In this document: positions 40,046-50,090 of the stretch, one piece after another | Numbering within the stretch: the stretch's first letter is position 1 | Layout of the letters: each line of letters starts with the position of its first letter | DNA from: an uncultured Lachnospiraceae bacterium | Lineage (GTDB): Bacteria > Bacillota > Clostridia > Lachnospirales > Lachnospiraceae | Length of the DNA: 64,000 nt | NCBI GenBank assembly: GCA_910585005.1 | Contig: CAJUCN010000010.1 | Coordinates: 1-64,000, forward strand | Direction: 5' to 3' | Notes under the pieces: model-generated | What the model saw: only the letters and a program-made list of their open reading frames with translations | Told to the model about the DNA's origin: nothing | Database searches by the model: none | Position numbers and translations under genes: made by a program

Positions 40046-42616
40046 CTAGCAGGTTGCTCCGCCAACCACGGTTTTCTTTAAGACCTCTTCCCTGTCGATC
40101 TGACTATTTAACAGTTTTTCCTGTACATATTCAAAACCGAGACGGGCTATGGTATCGGCAAAGCGCTCTCCTGAAACCCCCTCGTCACGGAAAAACAGTA
40201 TCGTCCGTTCCGTCAGGGCAATCACTTCTTCCTGGGAGGTAAAAATTTTATCAAGGGGACGTCCTGCGGCTACTTTTTTGCCCCAGCGTCCGCCGATATA
40301 CACCTTATATCCCACTGCCGATTCATTCACGGCGCCAAAAGGACACTTGGAAATACAGCGCCCGCAGTGATTACAGGTTTCCCCATCTATCCGGATCTTT
40401 CCCTCCTCCAGCTTTGCCACTTTGACCGGGCAGCTATTCTCTATCTGGCAATTTTTGCAGCCCCGGCATTTGGACAGGTCGATCTCCGGCACCCGCTGTC
40501 CGATAATGCCCAAGTCATTTAAATCAGGTTTCACACAGTTGTTCGGACAGCCCCCAACTGCAATCTTAAATTTATGAGGCAAAGACACATCGTGATACCC
40601 CGTATAGTAAAGATCATGAAGTTTTTCAGACAATTCAAAGGTATCAATTAAGCCATACTGGCAGGTGGTTCCTTTACAGGACACGACCGGGCGCACCTTA
40701 GAACCGGTTCCTCCCGTTTCCAGCCCTGCCTGCGCCAGAAATGCCATCACCTCATCGATATTGTCATAAGGAACCCCCTGGATCTCCAGCGTCAGCCTGG
40801 TGGTCATGGTTACTTCCCCGGAACCAAAGCGTTCCGCCGCTTCCGCTACCTTCCTTTGCTCCTGGGCAGTCAGTTTCCCGTTCCTGGTGATGACCCGGAC
40901 ATTAAACACATCATCATACCGTTTGTCCTGCAAGCAGCCAAGACCTTTCACCCGCTTGATCTCCTGGGCCGATAAGGGATTTCCATTACGAGGCACTTTC
41001 ACCTCATTGAACATCACGCCGCCTTCCAAAACCAATGTATTGGTATAGCCAAGCGCTTTCAGCCTGTTTTGGAGGAAATATCCTCTCTTTCCTTTGGTAC
41101 ATACAAGAAGAAGCTTTGCATCTTGGGAAAGCCCCTCTATCGGCTCTGCAACAGCAGAAAGATTGATCCATTTCGCGTTAGGAATGCCTGGAGACGGCTG
41201 CACATCCAAAACAGTGTATCCGCTTGCTTTCCCCGATGCATATTCCGCCGGGCTCATGCTCTCCAATACACCGTCCATTTTATTTTCCAAAATATAACAT
41301 GCCGTTACAAAAGGATGAATCGCCGTTGAAAAGGGAGGCGCATAAGCAAAATCCAGCGTATCGAAATCATCCAGCTTCATCCCCTGGGAAATCCCGGTAA
41401 CTGCAATATCCACCATCTTATCTACCGCGCCCGCACCCAACACCTGGATGCCCAGTATCCTGCGGCTTTCCTTTTCGGCAGTCAGCTTTACGATAAAGGA
41501 AGACGCTCCCGGATAATAATGGGCTTTATCATCAAGGATACATACCACCGAAACGGCATCATACCCTGCATCCTTTGCCTGTTCCTGTGTAAGTCCGGTC
41601 CGCCCGCCATTTAAAGTAGGAAGCAGCCTCACTACTCCGGTTCCCAGGCAGCCTCCATATCCTTTCCCGGCATCATGCATTCTCTTTGCCATAGCCCGCG
41701 CCGCTAAATTGGCAGTAGAACCCATTGCCGACCATTGGGGCTTTCCTGTCATGGCATTTTTCACCATTGCACAGTCTCCGGCCGCATAAACATCCGGGAG
41801 GTTGGTCTTTAACTCCTCATCCACAAGAATCGTCCCTTTCAACATTTCCAATCCCGATTCCGCCAAAAATCCTGTTGCAGGCCGGACCCCGATAGCCAAA
41901 ATGACCAGATCTGCCGGTAAAACACCGTTATCCGTGAGCACACCCTCTACATGGTCTTTTCCGTTTATCCCCTTAAGGCTCACAGACGTCAATACATGTA
42001 TCCCGCCTGCCTTTAGCTGCCGCTTGGCATAATCTGCCATCTCCGCATCAAATGCATTGGGCATGATCTGAGGCGCTGCATCAATCACTGTCACATCCAT
42101 TTTTAACGCCGCCAGATTTTCCGCAACCTCTAATCCGATAAAGCCTGCACCGCAGACTACTGCTTTCCGGCACTTATTTTCCTGTGCATATGCCCGGATC
42201 CCCACTGCATCATCCGGCGTCCTGACACAAAAAACACCCGAAAGCCCTGCCCCGTCTATGGCTGGCACAAAAGGAACCGCACCTGTGGCAAGAATCACTT
42301 TATCGTAACTTTCTTCAAATACTGTTCCGTCTTCCCGACGGACAGACACCAGCTTCTTTTTGCTATCCAATCCAACCGCCTCACAGCCAGTCTCTACCTG
42401 TGCGCCTGTTAAGCGGGAATATTTTTCCGGTGAATTTACGATCAGTTCCTCTCTCGTTTTAATATCACCGCCAATATAATAAGGCAGGCCGCATCCTGCA
42501 TACGAAATGTCTTTACTCTTTGTAAAAATCTTGATTTCGGCCTGCCTGTCAAGGCGCTTTAACTTGGCTGCCGCTTTCGTTCCTGCCGCAACTCCTCCAA
42601 TGATTACAATTTTCAT
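40046..42616 (-). CDS. CoA-disulfide-reductase-like / rhodanese / siroheme-ferredoxin fusion
   Basis: 856 residues in three parts. Residues 1-~440: FAD-NAD(P) disulfide oxidoreductase (VIIGGVAAGTKAAAKLKRLD; catalytic single Cys in SYAGCGLPYY; GAGFIGLEVAENLAAL; AAGDCAMVKN). Residues ~450-545: rhodanese-like (with VCTKGKRGYF, Cys of the loop). Residues ~560-790: nitrite/sulfite reductase ferredoxin-half and siroheme region with CKGTTC (C-x4-C) and GCPNNC (C-x3-C) as candidate iron-sulfur/siroheme ligands, then two 4Fe-4S motifs (CRGCKNCQIENSCP, CNHCGRCISKCP). Likely reduces persulfide or sulfite-type sulfur. C-x4-C is one residue shorter than typical sulfite reductases. Confidence 0.9.
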   Translation of the reverse strand: MKIVIIGGVAAGTKAAAKLKRLDRQAEIKIFTKSKDISYAGCGLPYYIGGDIKTREELIVNSPEKYSRLTGAQVETGCEAVGLDSKKKLVSVRREDGTVFEESYDKVILATGAVPFVPAIDGAGLSGVFCVRTPDDAVGIRAYAQENKCRKAVVCGAGFIGLEVAENLAALKMDVTVIDAAPQIMPNAFDAEMADYAKRQLKAGGIHVLTSVSLKGINGKDHVEGVLTDNGVLPADLVILAIGVRPATGFLAESGLEMLKGTILVDEELKTNLPDVYAAGDCAMVKNAMTGKPQWSAMGSTANLAARAMAKRMHDAGKGYGGCLGTGVVRLLPTLNGGRTGLTQEQAKDAGYDAVSVVCILDDKAHYYPGASSFIVKLTAEKESRRILGIQVLGAGAVDKMVDIAVTGISQGMKLDDFDTLDFAYAPPFSTAIHPFVTACYILENKMDGVLESMSPAEYASGKASGYTVLDVQPSPGIPNAKWINLSAVAEPIEGLSQDAKLLLVCTKGKRGYFLQNRLKALGYTNTLVLEGGVMFNEVKVPRNGNPLSAQEIKRVKGLGCLQDKRYDDVFNVRVITRNGKLTAQEQRKVAEAAERFGSGEVTMTTRLTLEIQGVPYDNIDEVMAFLAQAGLETGGTGSKVRPVVSCKGTTCQYGLIDTFELSEKLHDLYYTGYHDVSLPHKFKIAVGGCPNNCVKPDLNDLGIIGQRVPEIDLSKCRGCKNCQIENSCPVKVAKLEEGKIRIDGETCNHCGRCISKCPFGAVNESAVGYKVYIGGRWGKKVAAGRPLDKIFTSQEEVIALTERTILFFRDEGVSGERFADTIARLGFEYVQEKLLNSQIDREEVLKKTVVGGATC

Positions 42617-42766
42617 TTCTTCTTACCTCCGCCTTTTCATTTCCTTATATTATACCTTGATTTCCCCTCTCAGACAATTATTTCTCTCAAGATTTCCTTT
42701 GCTATCCCATAATTAATTTGATATAATCAGATTAACCAACTTTCTTACTATGTGGAGGAGCGAAAG

Positions 42767-44008
42767 ATGTATCACTGCCTGGTTCATTTTTATTTTATCG
42801 GCTGCAGCAATGATCTGATCCAAACCATCAGGGAAAGCACACCGCCTGCACAATTTACTTTTCAGTTTGAGGAAAATCATACACTTTATGAGATCCCAGC
42901 CCACAAGGCGGACGTTATTTTTGCTGATATGCAGACTGTCGGCCCCAAAGAGCTTGACCGTCTTTTCTCCTATAAGAAAAAAGAAGCGGAATTAATCCTT
43001 CTTATGGATAAAGACCAGATCAGGGAACTTACTTCCAAAGAACTACAGGACGTTTCCGACCTGTGGACCCTCCCATTGACTAAAGGGGAGATTTCTTTCC
43101 GTTTCTCCAAATGGCTTCAAACCTACAAAACCAAAAAAGATCTCTGGTTATACCAAAATTATCTTGAAACTACTATCAACAGCGTACCGCATCTGATCTG
43201 GTATAAAGATAAGGACGGCGTTCACCAAAAAGTCAATACAAGTTTTTGCAAGGCAGTCAACAAAACCATGGAACAGGTAGAAGGACGGGGGCATTATTAC
43301 ATTTGGGATATTGAGCCGGACGAATATGCAAAAGGTGAATTTATCTGCATGGAATCTGAATTTGAAGTTATGGACAAAAAGGAAACCTGCATTTTTGATG
43401 AAACGGTAAAGATCCGGGACGAAATGCGCCAGTTGGAAACTTATAAATCGCCCTTGTTTAATCTTGACGGCAGCGTGATGGGTACCGTAGGCGTTGCTGT
43501 GGATGTGACTCAGGAACGTCTATACGAGCAGATGATCATCAAAAATGCCAACACTGATTTTCTTACCGGCCTGTACAACCGACGGTATGTTTATCAGTTT
43601 GTAGAGGAACAAGCCGGAAAGCCATTGACGCTGTTTTATCTTGACCTTGATAATTTTAAAGCTGTCAATGACCGCTATGGCCATCAGGAAGGGGACCGGG
43701 CTTTGCTTGTCACCACCCAGGTATTAAAAGAATGTATGCCCAAAGATACCATAGCCCGGATTGGGGGCGATGAATTTTTAGTGGTGAGCATTGACCCTTA
43801 TACCATACCTGACATTACCCGCACCAAGAACAGGATACAACAACGGCTTGATCAGACCTTTGCGGCAGATGACCACCTAAAGGGCCTCTCCGCCAGTATC
43901 GGCATCTCCCATTCTGAGGATGGGACTGTCATCATGGATTCCCTGATTGTGGAAGCCGACGTATTAATGTATCAGGAAAAAAGCAGAAAAAAAGCCGCTT
44001 CATCGTAA
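42767..44008 (+). CDS. PAS-GGDEF diguanylate cyclase
   Basis: From ATG 42767 (GGAGG upstream; the frame is open from a GTG at 42752 that overlaps the site). Residues ~130-245: PAS domain (SVPHLIWYKDKDGVHQKVNT, DVTQERLYEQ). Residues ~245-410: GGDEF with LTGLYNRRYVYQFVEEQ, LFYLDLDNFKAVNDRYGHQE and an intact RIGGDEF. No membrane helix, so cytoplasmic. Makes c-di-GMP from GTP under a PAS signal. The intact motif contrasts with the degenerate protein at 36244. Confidence 0.94.
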   Translation: MYHCLVHFYFIGCSNDLIQTIRESTPPAQFTFQFEENHTLYEIPAHKADVIFADMQTVGPKELDRLFSYKKKEAELILLMDKDQIRELTSKELQDVSDLWTLPLTKGEISFRFSKWLQTYKTKKDLWLYQNYLETTINSVPHLIWYKDKDGVHQKVNTSFCKAVNKTMEQVEGRGHYYIWDIEPDEYAKGEFICMESEFEVMDKKETCIFDETVKIRDEMRQLETYKSPLFNLDGSVMGTVGVAVDVTQERLYEQMIIKNANTDFLTGLYNRRYVYQFVEEQAGKPLTLFYLDLDNFKAVNDRYGHQEGDRALLVTTQVLKECMPKDTIARIGGDEFLVVSIDPYTIPDITRTKNRIQQRLDQTFAADDHLKGLSASIGISHSEDGTVIMDSLIVEADVLMYQEKSRKKAASS

Positions 44009-44020
44009 GCGGCTTTTCGT
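43993..44020 (+). terminator. Terminator overlapping the PAS-GGDEF stop
   Basis: GCCGCTT / AAGCGGC hairpin then TTTTCGTT on the plus strand; the left arm includes the last codons and the stop TAA lies in the loop/right arm. Confidence 0.8.
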
Positions 44021-44023
44021 TGG

Positions 44024-45076
44024 TTATTGCCCTATGCGGATCACACCCTTGACAATATCCGCCTTGTTGGCCACACAAGCCTGCAGGGCGTCCTGAATGT
44101 CATCCAGGTCAAAATAATCCGTGACAATATCCTTAATCGCAATCTTTCCTGAAGAAACTGCTTCAATTGCCATAGGATAAATATTCCTGTAACGGAACAC
44201 GGTCTTAAATGTCAGTTCCTTATCCAAAGCCATCCCGATAGGCAAAGTCATTTCACCAGTTGCACTATACCCTACAAATACGACTGTTGCTCCTTTTTTG
44301 GCTCCTTTTATCAACTGGGAAGCAGTCACCTGGGTTCCCGCTGTTTCAATCCCCAGATCAAAGCCTTTTCCATCTGTAAATTCCATAATCTTTGCGACGG
44401 TATCCTCTTCCTTCCCATTGATCACAAGATCCGCTCCTAACTCCTGTGCTTTCTTAAGACGTTTTTCCATAACATCCACTACGACAACCTTAGAAACGCC
44501 CATTGCTTTTAAAGATAACAAGGTAACCAGGCCAATACAGCCTGCCCCCGTCACTACCGCCACCTGTCCCAGCTTTGCACCGCCCTGGCGTGCCGCATGC
44601 ATACCCACTGCCAAAGGCTCGATCAACGCCCCTTCCATGGTGCTCACATTCTCAGGCAGTTTAAAACATAACCCCGCTTCATGCGCTACATATTCCTGAA
44701 ACACACCGTCTACTGGCGGTGTGGCAAAAAAGATCACATCCTTACAAAGATTGTATTTCCCTTCTTTACAAAACTCACACTCACCGCATGTCTTTCCCGG
44801 TTCCAATGCAACCCGGTCCCCCACTTTCAGGTTTTTTACATTTGAGCCAGTCTCTACCACTACACCCCCGGCTTCATGCCCCAACACAAAGGGCGGCTCC
44901 ACAATAAAATCCCCGATCCGTCCGGACTCATAATAATGCAGATCCGATCCGCAGATTCCCACATATTCCACCTTGACAAGAACCTCATTTTCCTTCGGGG
45001 CAGGAACCGGCCTCTCCTGGATCTCCACTGTCTTCAGTGCTGTCATTACTGCTGTTTTCATCATTTTTTTCTCCAT
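44024..45076 (-). CDS. Zinc-dependent MDR alcohol/polyol dehydrogenase
   Basis: From ATG 45076 (GGAGG, 11 bases; longest frame begins at a GTG). Catalytic zinc: YVGICGSDLHYY and GHEAGG; structural zinc: CGECEFCKEGKYNLC. Rossmann motif VTGAGCIGLVTLL and VVVDVMEKRLKKAQELGADL (Asp after the strand points to NAD). Length ~350. Resembles sorbitol/xylitol/threonine dehydrogenases; I cannot choose the substrate. Confidence 0.93.
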   Translation of the reverse strand: MEKKMMKTAVMTALKTVEIQERPVPAPKENEVLVKVEYVGICGSDLHYYESGRIGDFIVEPPFVLGHEAGGVVVETGSNVKNLKVGDRVALEPGKTCGECEFCKEGKYNLCKDVIFFATPPVDGVFQEYVAHEAGLCFKLPENVSTMEGALIEPLAVGMHAARQGGAKLGQVAVVTGAGCIGLVTLLSLKAMGVSKVVVVDVMEKRLKKAQELGADLVINGKEEDTVAKIMEFTDGKGFDLGIETAGTQVTASQLIKGAKKGATVVFVGYSATGEMTLPIGMALDKELTFKTVFRYRNIYPMAIEAVSSGKIAIKDIVTDYFDLDDIQDALQACVANKADIVKGVIRIGQ

Positions 45077-45139
45077 AATCTTCCGCACCTCCTAAACCAA
45101 ATATACCATCCTTTTCCATACCTGGCAACAGCGTTTCCA

Positions 45140-45970
45140 TTATTTCGGATGGGTAAAAGACAAACATTCTGCCGGACAGGCACTGACGCATTTCCCACAT
45201 CTGATACATTCCGGCGAACGGGAAATTTCCTTCACGGAAAGATCTACCGGACAAGCATTTTGACATGCCCCGCAAGACAGACACTTCTCTTCCTGCCAGC
45301 AGATCTGCACCAGGCTAAAACGGTTAAACCAGCCATACACGGCCCCTAAAGGGCATAAGTACTGGCAAAAAGGACGATACACTTTTATGGACAGTACCAG
45401 GACCACTGCCAAAATCCCCAGTTTCCAGAAGAACAAACCGCCTACTTGGGCCTGAAGCATTTCATTCCTGCCAATCAACGGCAACGCTCCAAATAAGGTA
45501 CCGGAAGGGCATATATATTTACAAAATGCCGGAACCTTGGCAAATCCTCCAAAGAGAAACATCGAACCCAGCAAAACAAAAAGGATAAGAACCACATATT
45601 TCCCGTACTTTAAAATATGATGTCCGGGAAGTCTTTTCCTTTTCTTAAAAAGAGGGATCTTATGCAAAAGATCCTGTACAAATCCAAAAGGGCATAACCA
45701 TCCACAGATAAAACGTCCCAAAAGACTTCCAAACAGGAAGAAAAAACCTAACACGGCAAAAGGCACTGTCAATCCCCGTTGGTTAAGCAATGCCTGGAGC
45801 GCTCCTATGGGGCAAGAGCCAACCGCCCCTGGACAGGAATAGCAATTGAGCCCTGGAACACAGGCATACTTTAATTTCCCCTGGTAAATCTTCCCGTTCA
45901 TAAAGCCAAAAACATATCCATTGGTCACAATCGTAAATAAAAGCTGTACCATCAGCCTTAGTTTTTTCAT
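45140..45970 (-). CDS. Membrane polyferredoxin (NapH/CcoG-like 4Fe-4S protein)
   Basis: From ATG 45970. Four to five membrane helices; cysteine motifs CGWLCPFGFVQD and CQYLCPLGAVYG in the membrane part, then two [4Fe-4S] motifs CLSCGACQNACP and CIRCGKCVSACP. N-terminus has CVPGLNCYSCPGAVGSCPIG. Carries electrons between membrane and cytoplasmic partners. Preceded by the CXXC small protein, with stop and start five bases apart. Confidence 0.92.
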   Translation of the reverse strand: MKKLRLMVQLLFTIVTNGYVFGFMNGKIYQGKLKYACVPGLNCYSCPGAVGSCPIGALQALLNQRGLTVPFAVLGFFFLFGSLLGRFICGWLCPFGFVQDLLHKIPLFKKRKRLPGHHILKYGKYVVLILFVLLGSMFLFGGFAKVPAFCKYICPSGTLFGALPLIGRNEMLQAQVGGLFFWKLGILAVVLVLSIKVYRPFCQYLCPLGAVYGWFNRFSLVQICWQEEKCLSCGACQNACPVDLSVKEISRSPECIRCGKCVSACPAECLSFTHPK

Positions 45971-45974
45971 TTCA

Positions 45975-46133
45975 TCACCCAATCCCTATACATTCCAGGC
46001 AGATCATCACCGCCTTTTTCCAAATCACAGTAAGCTGCCCTGTCACAACTCCGATTGCCAAAAATGCAACGCCCGCAATCACACCGCACAACCACTGACG
46101 TTCCCTGATCATTTGAAAAAGATTACCCTTCAT
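45975..46133 (-). CDS. CD1871A-type CXXC small protein
   Basis: ATG 46133 with AGGAGTG upstream. 52 residues, one membrane helix (GVIAGVAFLAIGVVTGQL) and a C-terminal IWKKAVMICLECIGIG with a CLEC (CXXC) motif. This matches the small CD1871A family, which accompanies polyferredoxin genes. Its short length keeps it below most gene-callers' cutoffs. Family identity is from memory. Confidence 0.82.
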   Translation of the reverse strand: MKGNLFQMIRERQWLCGVIAGVAFLAIGVVTGQLTVIWKKAVMICLECIGIG

Positions 46134-46193
46134 TTTCACTCCTCTTCCACTCATTCCCTGCTTTCCTGTTTAAAAACAGCTACAGTAGCTAAA

Positions 46194-46227
46194 CAGGCAG
46201 ATCTAAGTCAAAACTTAAATCTGCCTG
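46194..46227 (-). terminator. Hairpin after oppA
   Basis: CAGGCAGATTTAAGT / ACTTAGATCTGCCTG (46213-46227 / 46194-46208), a 15-bp stem with one mismatch, followed by TTTAG on the minus strand. Weak U-run, so termination may be partial. About 40 bp past the oppA stop. Confidence 0.65.
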
Positions 46228-46264
46228 CTAATAAACCTATTTACAAATCAATCCTGAATTCTTA

Positions 46265-47989
46265 TTATTCAGCAATATCAGCATACATGAAATACCAGTA
46301 GCCGTAAGGTGAATGCCAAGAACCTGTGATCTTCTCACTCTGTAACCAGAAGTCATTGTAGTAAGCAACCGGGATACATCCTGCTTCATTCATCAGGATA
46401 TCCTCTGCCTTGTGAAGAGCCTCAGAACGCTCTGCAGCATCCAGTGTTGTTCTGGAAATATCCATAGCTGCATCATAGTCAGCATTATTGAACTTACCAT
46501 CGTTATTTCCGTTTGTAGAGTAAAGCAGGACTAACATGTTGGACGGATCACTGTAATCACCAACCCAGCCGTTACGGGAAGCATCATAATCACCATTACG
46601 ACGCATAGGTGTAAAGCTTGCCCACTCAACGATATCTACGCTTAACTCTACGCCAATCTCAGCCCATGCCTGCTGTAAGTACTCAGCAACTACCTTGTGG
46701 TACCCTGCATCATTGGTTGAATAAGTGATTGCAGGAAGGCCTTCGCCATCCGGATAACCTGCATCTGCAAGAAGCTGTTTTGCTTCAGCAAGATTTGCTT
46801 CGTAATCTTCAGAAATATATAACTGGCCGCCATTTGCCTTATCCATGAACTGGCTTCCGTCTGTATCAATCCAGCCGGGACCCATGAAGTTGTATGCCGG
46901 TGAATAAGTTCCCTGCATCAGAGTATTTGCCACATAGTCACGGTCAATTGCAAGGCTCAGCGCTTTACGCACATTTGCATCTGTGAAAGGCTCTCTCTGG
47001 GTGTTCAGGCTCAAATAGTAGGTACCAATAATAGGATCTACAAAGAAATCGGAACTTCCTGTCAGGGAAGGAATTTCTTCTGTAGGAACGTCCTTGATAA
47101 ACAGAACTTCACCTGTCTGGTATGCACTGTAAGATGCATTTGCATCTTCGATCAGATTCCACTTAATACCATCTAACTTGATTGCATCTGCATTCCAGTA
47201 ATTGGTATTCTTGCTCATAAGGATATGAGAACCAGGAACCCACTCGGATACATAGAAAGGTCCGTTGGAAATATAAGTTGCAGCAGCAGTTGCCCATGAA
47301 TCACCATTTGCTTCTACAGTTGCCTGCTGTACAGGGCTTAAAGTAGCAAATGCAGCAAGGCTTCCAAAATAAGAGCAAGGTGCACTTAAGGTAACTGTAA
47401 GTGTCTTGTCGTCTGTTGCTACCACCTGAAGGTCATCAAGATTTCCCTCAACTGCAGAACTGAATCCCTCTACCATGCCAAGCACTGTCTCTGCATAAGG
47501 AGCTGCAACCATAGGATCACATACTCTCTTCCAGCTATACTCAAAATCTTTTGCAGTCAGATCACTGCCATCGGACCACTTCAGGCCCTCTCTTAAATGG
47601 AATGTCCATGTAAGGCCGTCTTCACTGGTCTCCCAGCTTTCTGCCTGTCCGGGAATCAGCTTTCCATCCTGATCTACAGCCAAAAGGCATTCAAAAGAAT
47701 GAAGAAGCATATTACCGCCGTCTACCGCACTGTTCAGTGCAGGATCGATGGTCTCAGGGTCAGGTCCAACCTGAACGGATAGGATCTTCTCCCCTGTTGC
47801 AGTCTCAGCAGGAGCTGCATCTGCTTCATTGTTTTCTTCCGCTTCATTACTGCTCTCATCTGCAGGCGCATCTGCTTCTGTCTGGGTGTCATTTGCCGGG
47901 GTTTGTGTTGCATCATTACCGCCGCCGCAAGCTGTCAGACCAAAAACCATGGTTGCTGCAAGCAAGAGTGCAAGTGTTCTCTTTTTCAT
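46265..47989 (-). CDS. oppA: Oligopeptide-binding lipoprotein OppA
   Basis: 574 residues. Signal with lipobox LTAC (Cys21); a long acidic, low-complexity linker (residues ~25-65), then SBP family 5: LSVQVGPDPETIDPALNSAV and WTFHLREGLKWSDGSDLTAK. C-terminal region contains VAYYNDFWLQSEKI. Binds peptides for OppBCDF; last gene of the operon. Confidence 0.95.
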   Translation of the reverse strand: MKKRTLALLLAATMVFGLTACGGGNDATQTPANDTQTEADAPADESSNEAEENNEADAAPAETATGEKILSVQVGPDPETIDPALNSAVDGGNMLLHSFECLLAVDQDGKLIPGQAESWETSEDGLTWTFHLREGLKWSDGSDLTAKDFEYSWKRVCDPMVAAPYAETVLGMVEGFSSAVEGNLDDLQVVATDDKTLTVTLSAPCSYFGSLAAFATLSPVQQATVEANGDSWATAAATYISNGPFYVSEWVPGSHILMSKNTNYWNADAIKLDGIKWNLIEDANASYSAYQTGEVLFIKDVPTEEIPSLTGSSDFFVDPIIGTYYLSLNTQREPFTDANVRKALSLAIDRDYVANTLMQGTYSPAYNFMGPGWIDTDGSQFMDKANGGQLYISEDYEANLAEAKQLLADAGYPDGEGLPAITYSTNDAGYHKVVAEYLQQAWAEIGVELSVDIVEWASFTPMRRNGDYDASRNGWVGDYSDPSNMLVLLYSTNGNNDGKFNNADYDAAMDISRTTLDAAERSEALHKAEDILMNEAGCIPVAYYNDFWLQSEKITGSWHSPYGYWYFMYADIAE

Positions 47990-48035
47990 AATTTTCCTCC
48001 TCTATGATTTTTTTTGCTTTTTTGTTGTATCACAT

Positions 48036-49025
48036 TTAATTGGTCTTGTCAATATGGTGACAAGCCGCAAAGTGATTTTTTTCAACTTCCTGCCATGCAG
48101 GAACTTCCACCGCACACCGCTCATCTGCATAAGGGCATCTGGTGCGGAACCGGCATCCGGAAGGCGGATTTAAGGGGCTGGGCACGTCCCCTTCCAGCAC
48201 AATACGCTGACTCTCCCTGGCTACCTTCGGGTCTGCAATGGGAATCGCGGAAATCAGGCTCTTGGTATAGGGATGGAGCGGGCGGTTCACCAGTTCATAA
48301 CTGTCTGCCAGCTCTACCATTCTTCCCAAATACATCACGCCGATCCGGTTGGAAATATGCTTTACAGCCGAAAGGTCATGGGCAATAAACAAATAGGTCA
48401 ATCCCATCTCCTGCTGCAGATCCTCAAACATGTTGATGACCTGCGCCTGAATGGAAACATCCAGTGCCGAAATCGGCTCATCGCATACGATAAATTCGGG
48501 TCTTACCGCAAGCGCCCGGGCAATGCCCACACGCTGCCTCTGCCCACCTGAAAATTCATGGGGATAGCGGTTTGCATGCTCCGAATTCAGCCCAACACGC
48601 CTTAACATTTCTATGATAATTTCGTATCTTTCCTGCTTATTTGCCGCCATTTTGTGTACATCAATGGCTTCCCCGACAATATCCCCCACTGTCATACGGG
48701 GATCCAGGCTTGCATAGGGATCCTGGAATACAATCTGCATCTTCTTCCTGTAGGGCAGCATGTCCGCATAAATCTTCTTCTCTACATCAAAAACCACTTC
48801 ATTGTCATAGACAAACCTGCCCCCCGTGGGTTCATAAAGCCGAAGCAGGGTACGTCCTGTTGTCGTCTTACCACAGCCGGACTCCCCAACCAGCCCTAAA
48901 GTCTCGCCTCTGTCTATGGTAAACGACACATCGTCAACAGCCTGGATATATTTCTTTCTCTTGCCATATCCTCCAGCAGGAAAATATTGTTGCAAATGCT
49001 CTATCTGTACTAACTTATCACTCAT
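48036..49025 (-). CDS. oppF: Oligopeptide transporter ATPase OppF
   Basis: From ATG 49025 (AAAGGAG upstream). ABC ATPase: Walker A GESGCGKT, signature FSGGQRQR, Walker [10 protein letters not shown], with C-terminal oligopeptide domain ([13 protein letters not shown]). Overlaps the OppD gene by 8 bp. Partner of OppD. Confidence 0.95.
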   Translation of the reverse strand: MSDKLVQIEHLQQYFPAGGYGKRKKYIQAVDDVSFTIDRGETLGLVGESGCGKTTTGRTLLRLYEPTGGRFVYDNEVVFDVEKKIYADMLPYRKKMQIVFQDPYASLDPRMTVGDIVGEAIDVHKMAANKQERYEIIIEMLRRVGLNSEHANRYPHEFSGGQRQRVGIARALAVRPEFIVCDEPISALDVSIQAQVINMFEDLQQEMGLTYLFIAHDLSAVKHISNRIGVMYLGRMVELADSYELVNRPLHPYTKSLISAIPIADPKVARESQRIVLEGDVPSPLNPPSGCRFRTRCPYADERCAVEVPAWQEVEKNHFAACHHIDKTN

Positions 49026-50049
49026 TTGCGGCTCCTTTCCCATTTGGGGCGCTCACCTGTGACTGCCCCATAACTTCCTCCTTCTGGTTTAACCAGCACT
49101 GTGTATAATGAACCTCTCCGAAATTGGTAATTGGAGGCATTTCCCTTAAGCAGATCTTCATACATTCCTCACAACGGGGTGCAAACGGGCAGCCTTTTGG
49201 AGGATTTAACATATCCACAGGTGTCCCTTCAATAGGGATCAGCCTTTCATGCTCCTTTGTGTCGATCCTGGGAATTGAGCGGATCAGACCTTTTGTATAT
49301 TGATGCCTTGGATTATAAAAAATATCGTCTGCCGTGCCATATTCAACCACTTTTCCGGCATACATAACCGCAATTCTCTTACACATACTGGCAACCACCC
49401 CTAAATCATGGGTGATCATAATGATGGCCATGCCAAGCTTATCTTTCAACTCCATCATCAGTTCCAGGATCTGGGCCTGGATCGTTACATCCAGCGCCGT
49501 AGTCGGCTCATCCGCAATCAAAAGTTTCGGCTCACAGGCAAGGGCCATAGCAATCATAACACGCTGGCGCATTCCGCCGGATAATTCATGGGGATATTGT
49601 TTCAGACGCTTACTTGGCTCATTGATCCCTACCAGTTCCAAAAGCTCTTTTGCCCGCTCCTTTGCCTGCGCGCGGTTTTTATCTGTATGGAGTAAAACAG
49701 CCTCCATAATCTGGTTCCCTATGGTATAAACAGGATTTAAACTGGTCATCGGATCCTGGAAAATAATGGAAATCTCATTTCCGCGGATCTTCCTCATTTC
49801 CTTTTCCGACATCTGATCAATCTGATGGCCGTTAAACAAAAGGCTGCCGCCGATCAATTTACCCGGATGGGCGGTAAGCCCCATCAGGCTATAGGCCGTT
49901 ACCGACTTTCCGGAACCGCTCTCCCCAACGATTCCCAAAACCTCTCCTTCCTTTAAATGAATGGAAACATCATTTAAGGCCTTTACCTCTCCTACGGGAG
50001 TGAAAAAAGAAAGCCGTTCGTTTTTTATATCAACAAGATATTCTGACAT
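49018..50049 (-). CDS. oppD: Oligopeptide transporter ATPase OppD
   Basis: From ATG 50049 (GAGGAATT upstream). ABC ATPase: Walker A GESGSGKS, signature LSGGMRQR, Walker [10 protein letters not shown]-terminal [12 protein letters not shown] motif of OppD/DppD. Couples ATP hydrolysis to peptide uptake. Confidence 0.96.
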   Translation of the reverse strand: MSEYLVDIKNERLSFFTPVGEVKALNDVSIHLKEGEVLGIVGESGSGKSVTAYSLMGLTAHPGKLIGGSLLFNGHQIDQMSEKEMRKIRGNEISIIFQDPMTSLNPVYTIGNQIMEAVLLHTDKNRAQAKERAKELLELVGINEPSKRLKQYPHELSGGMRQRVMIAMALACEPKLLIADEPTTALDVTIQAQILELMMELKDKLGMAIIMITHDLGVVASMCKRIAVMYAGKVVEYGTADDIFYNPRHQYTKGLIRSIPRIDTKEHERLIPIEGTPVDMLNPPKGCPFAPRCEECMKICLREMPPITNFGEVHYTQCWLNQKEEVMGQSQVSAPNGKGAANE

Positions 50050-50090
50050 AAATTCCTCATTTCTGCGCTTAAGTAACTGCGCTGTCATTC

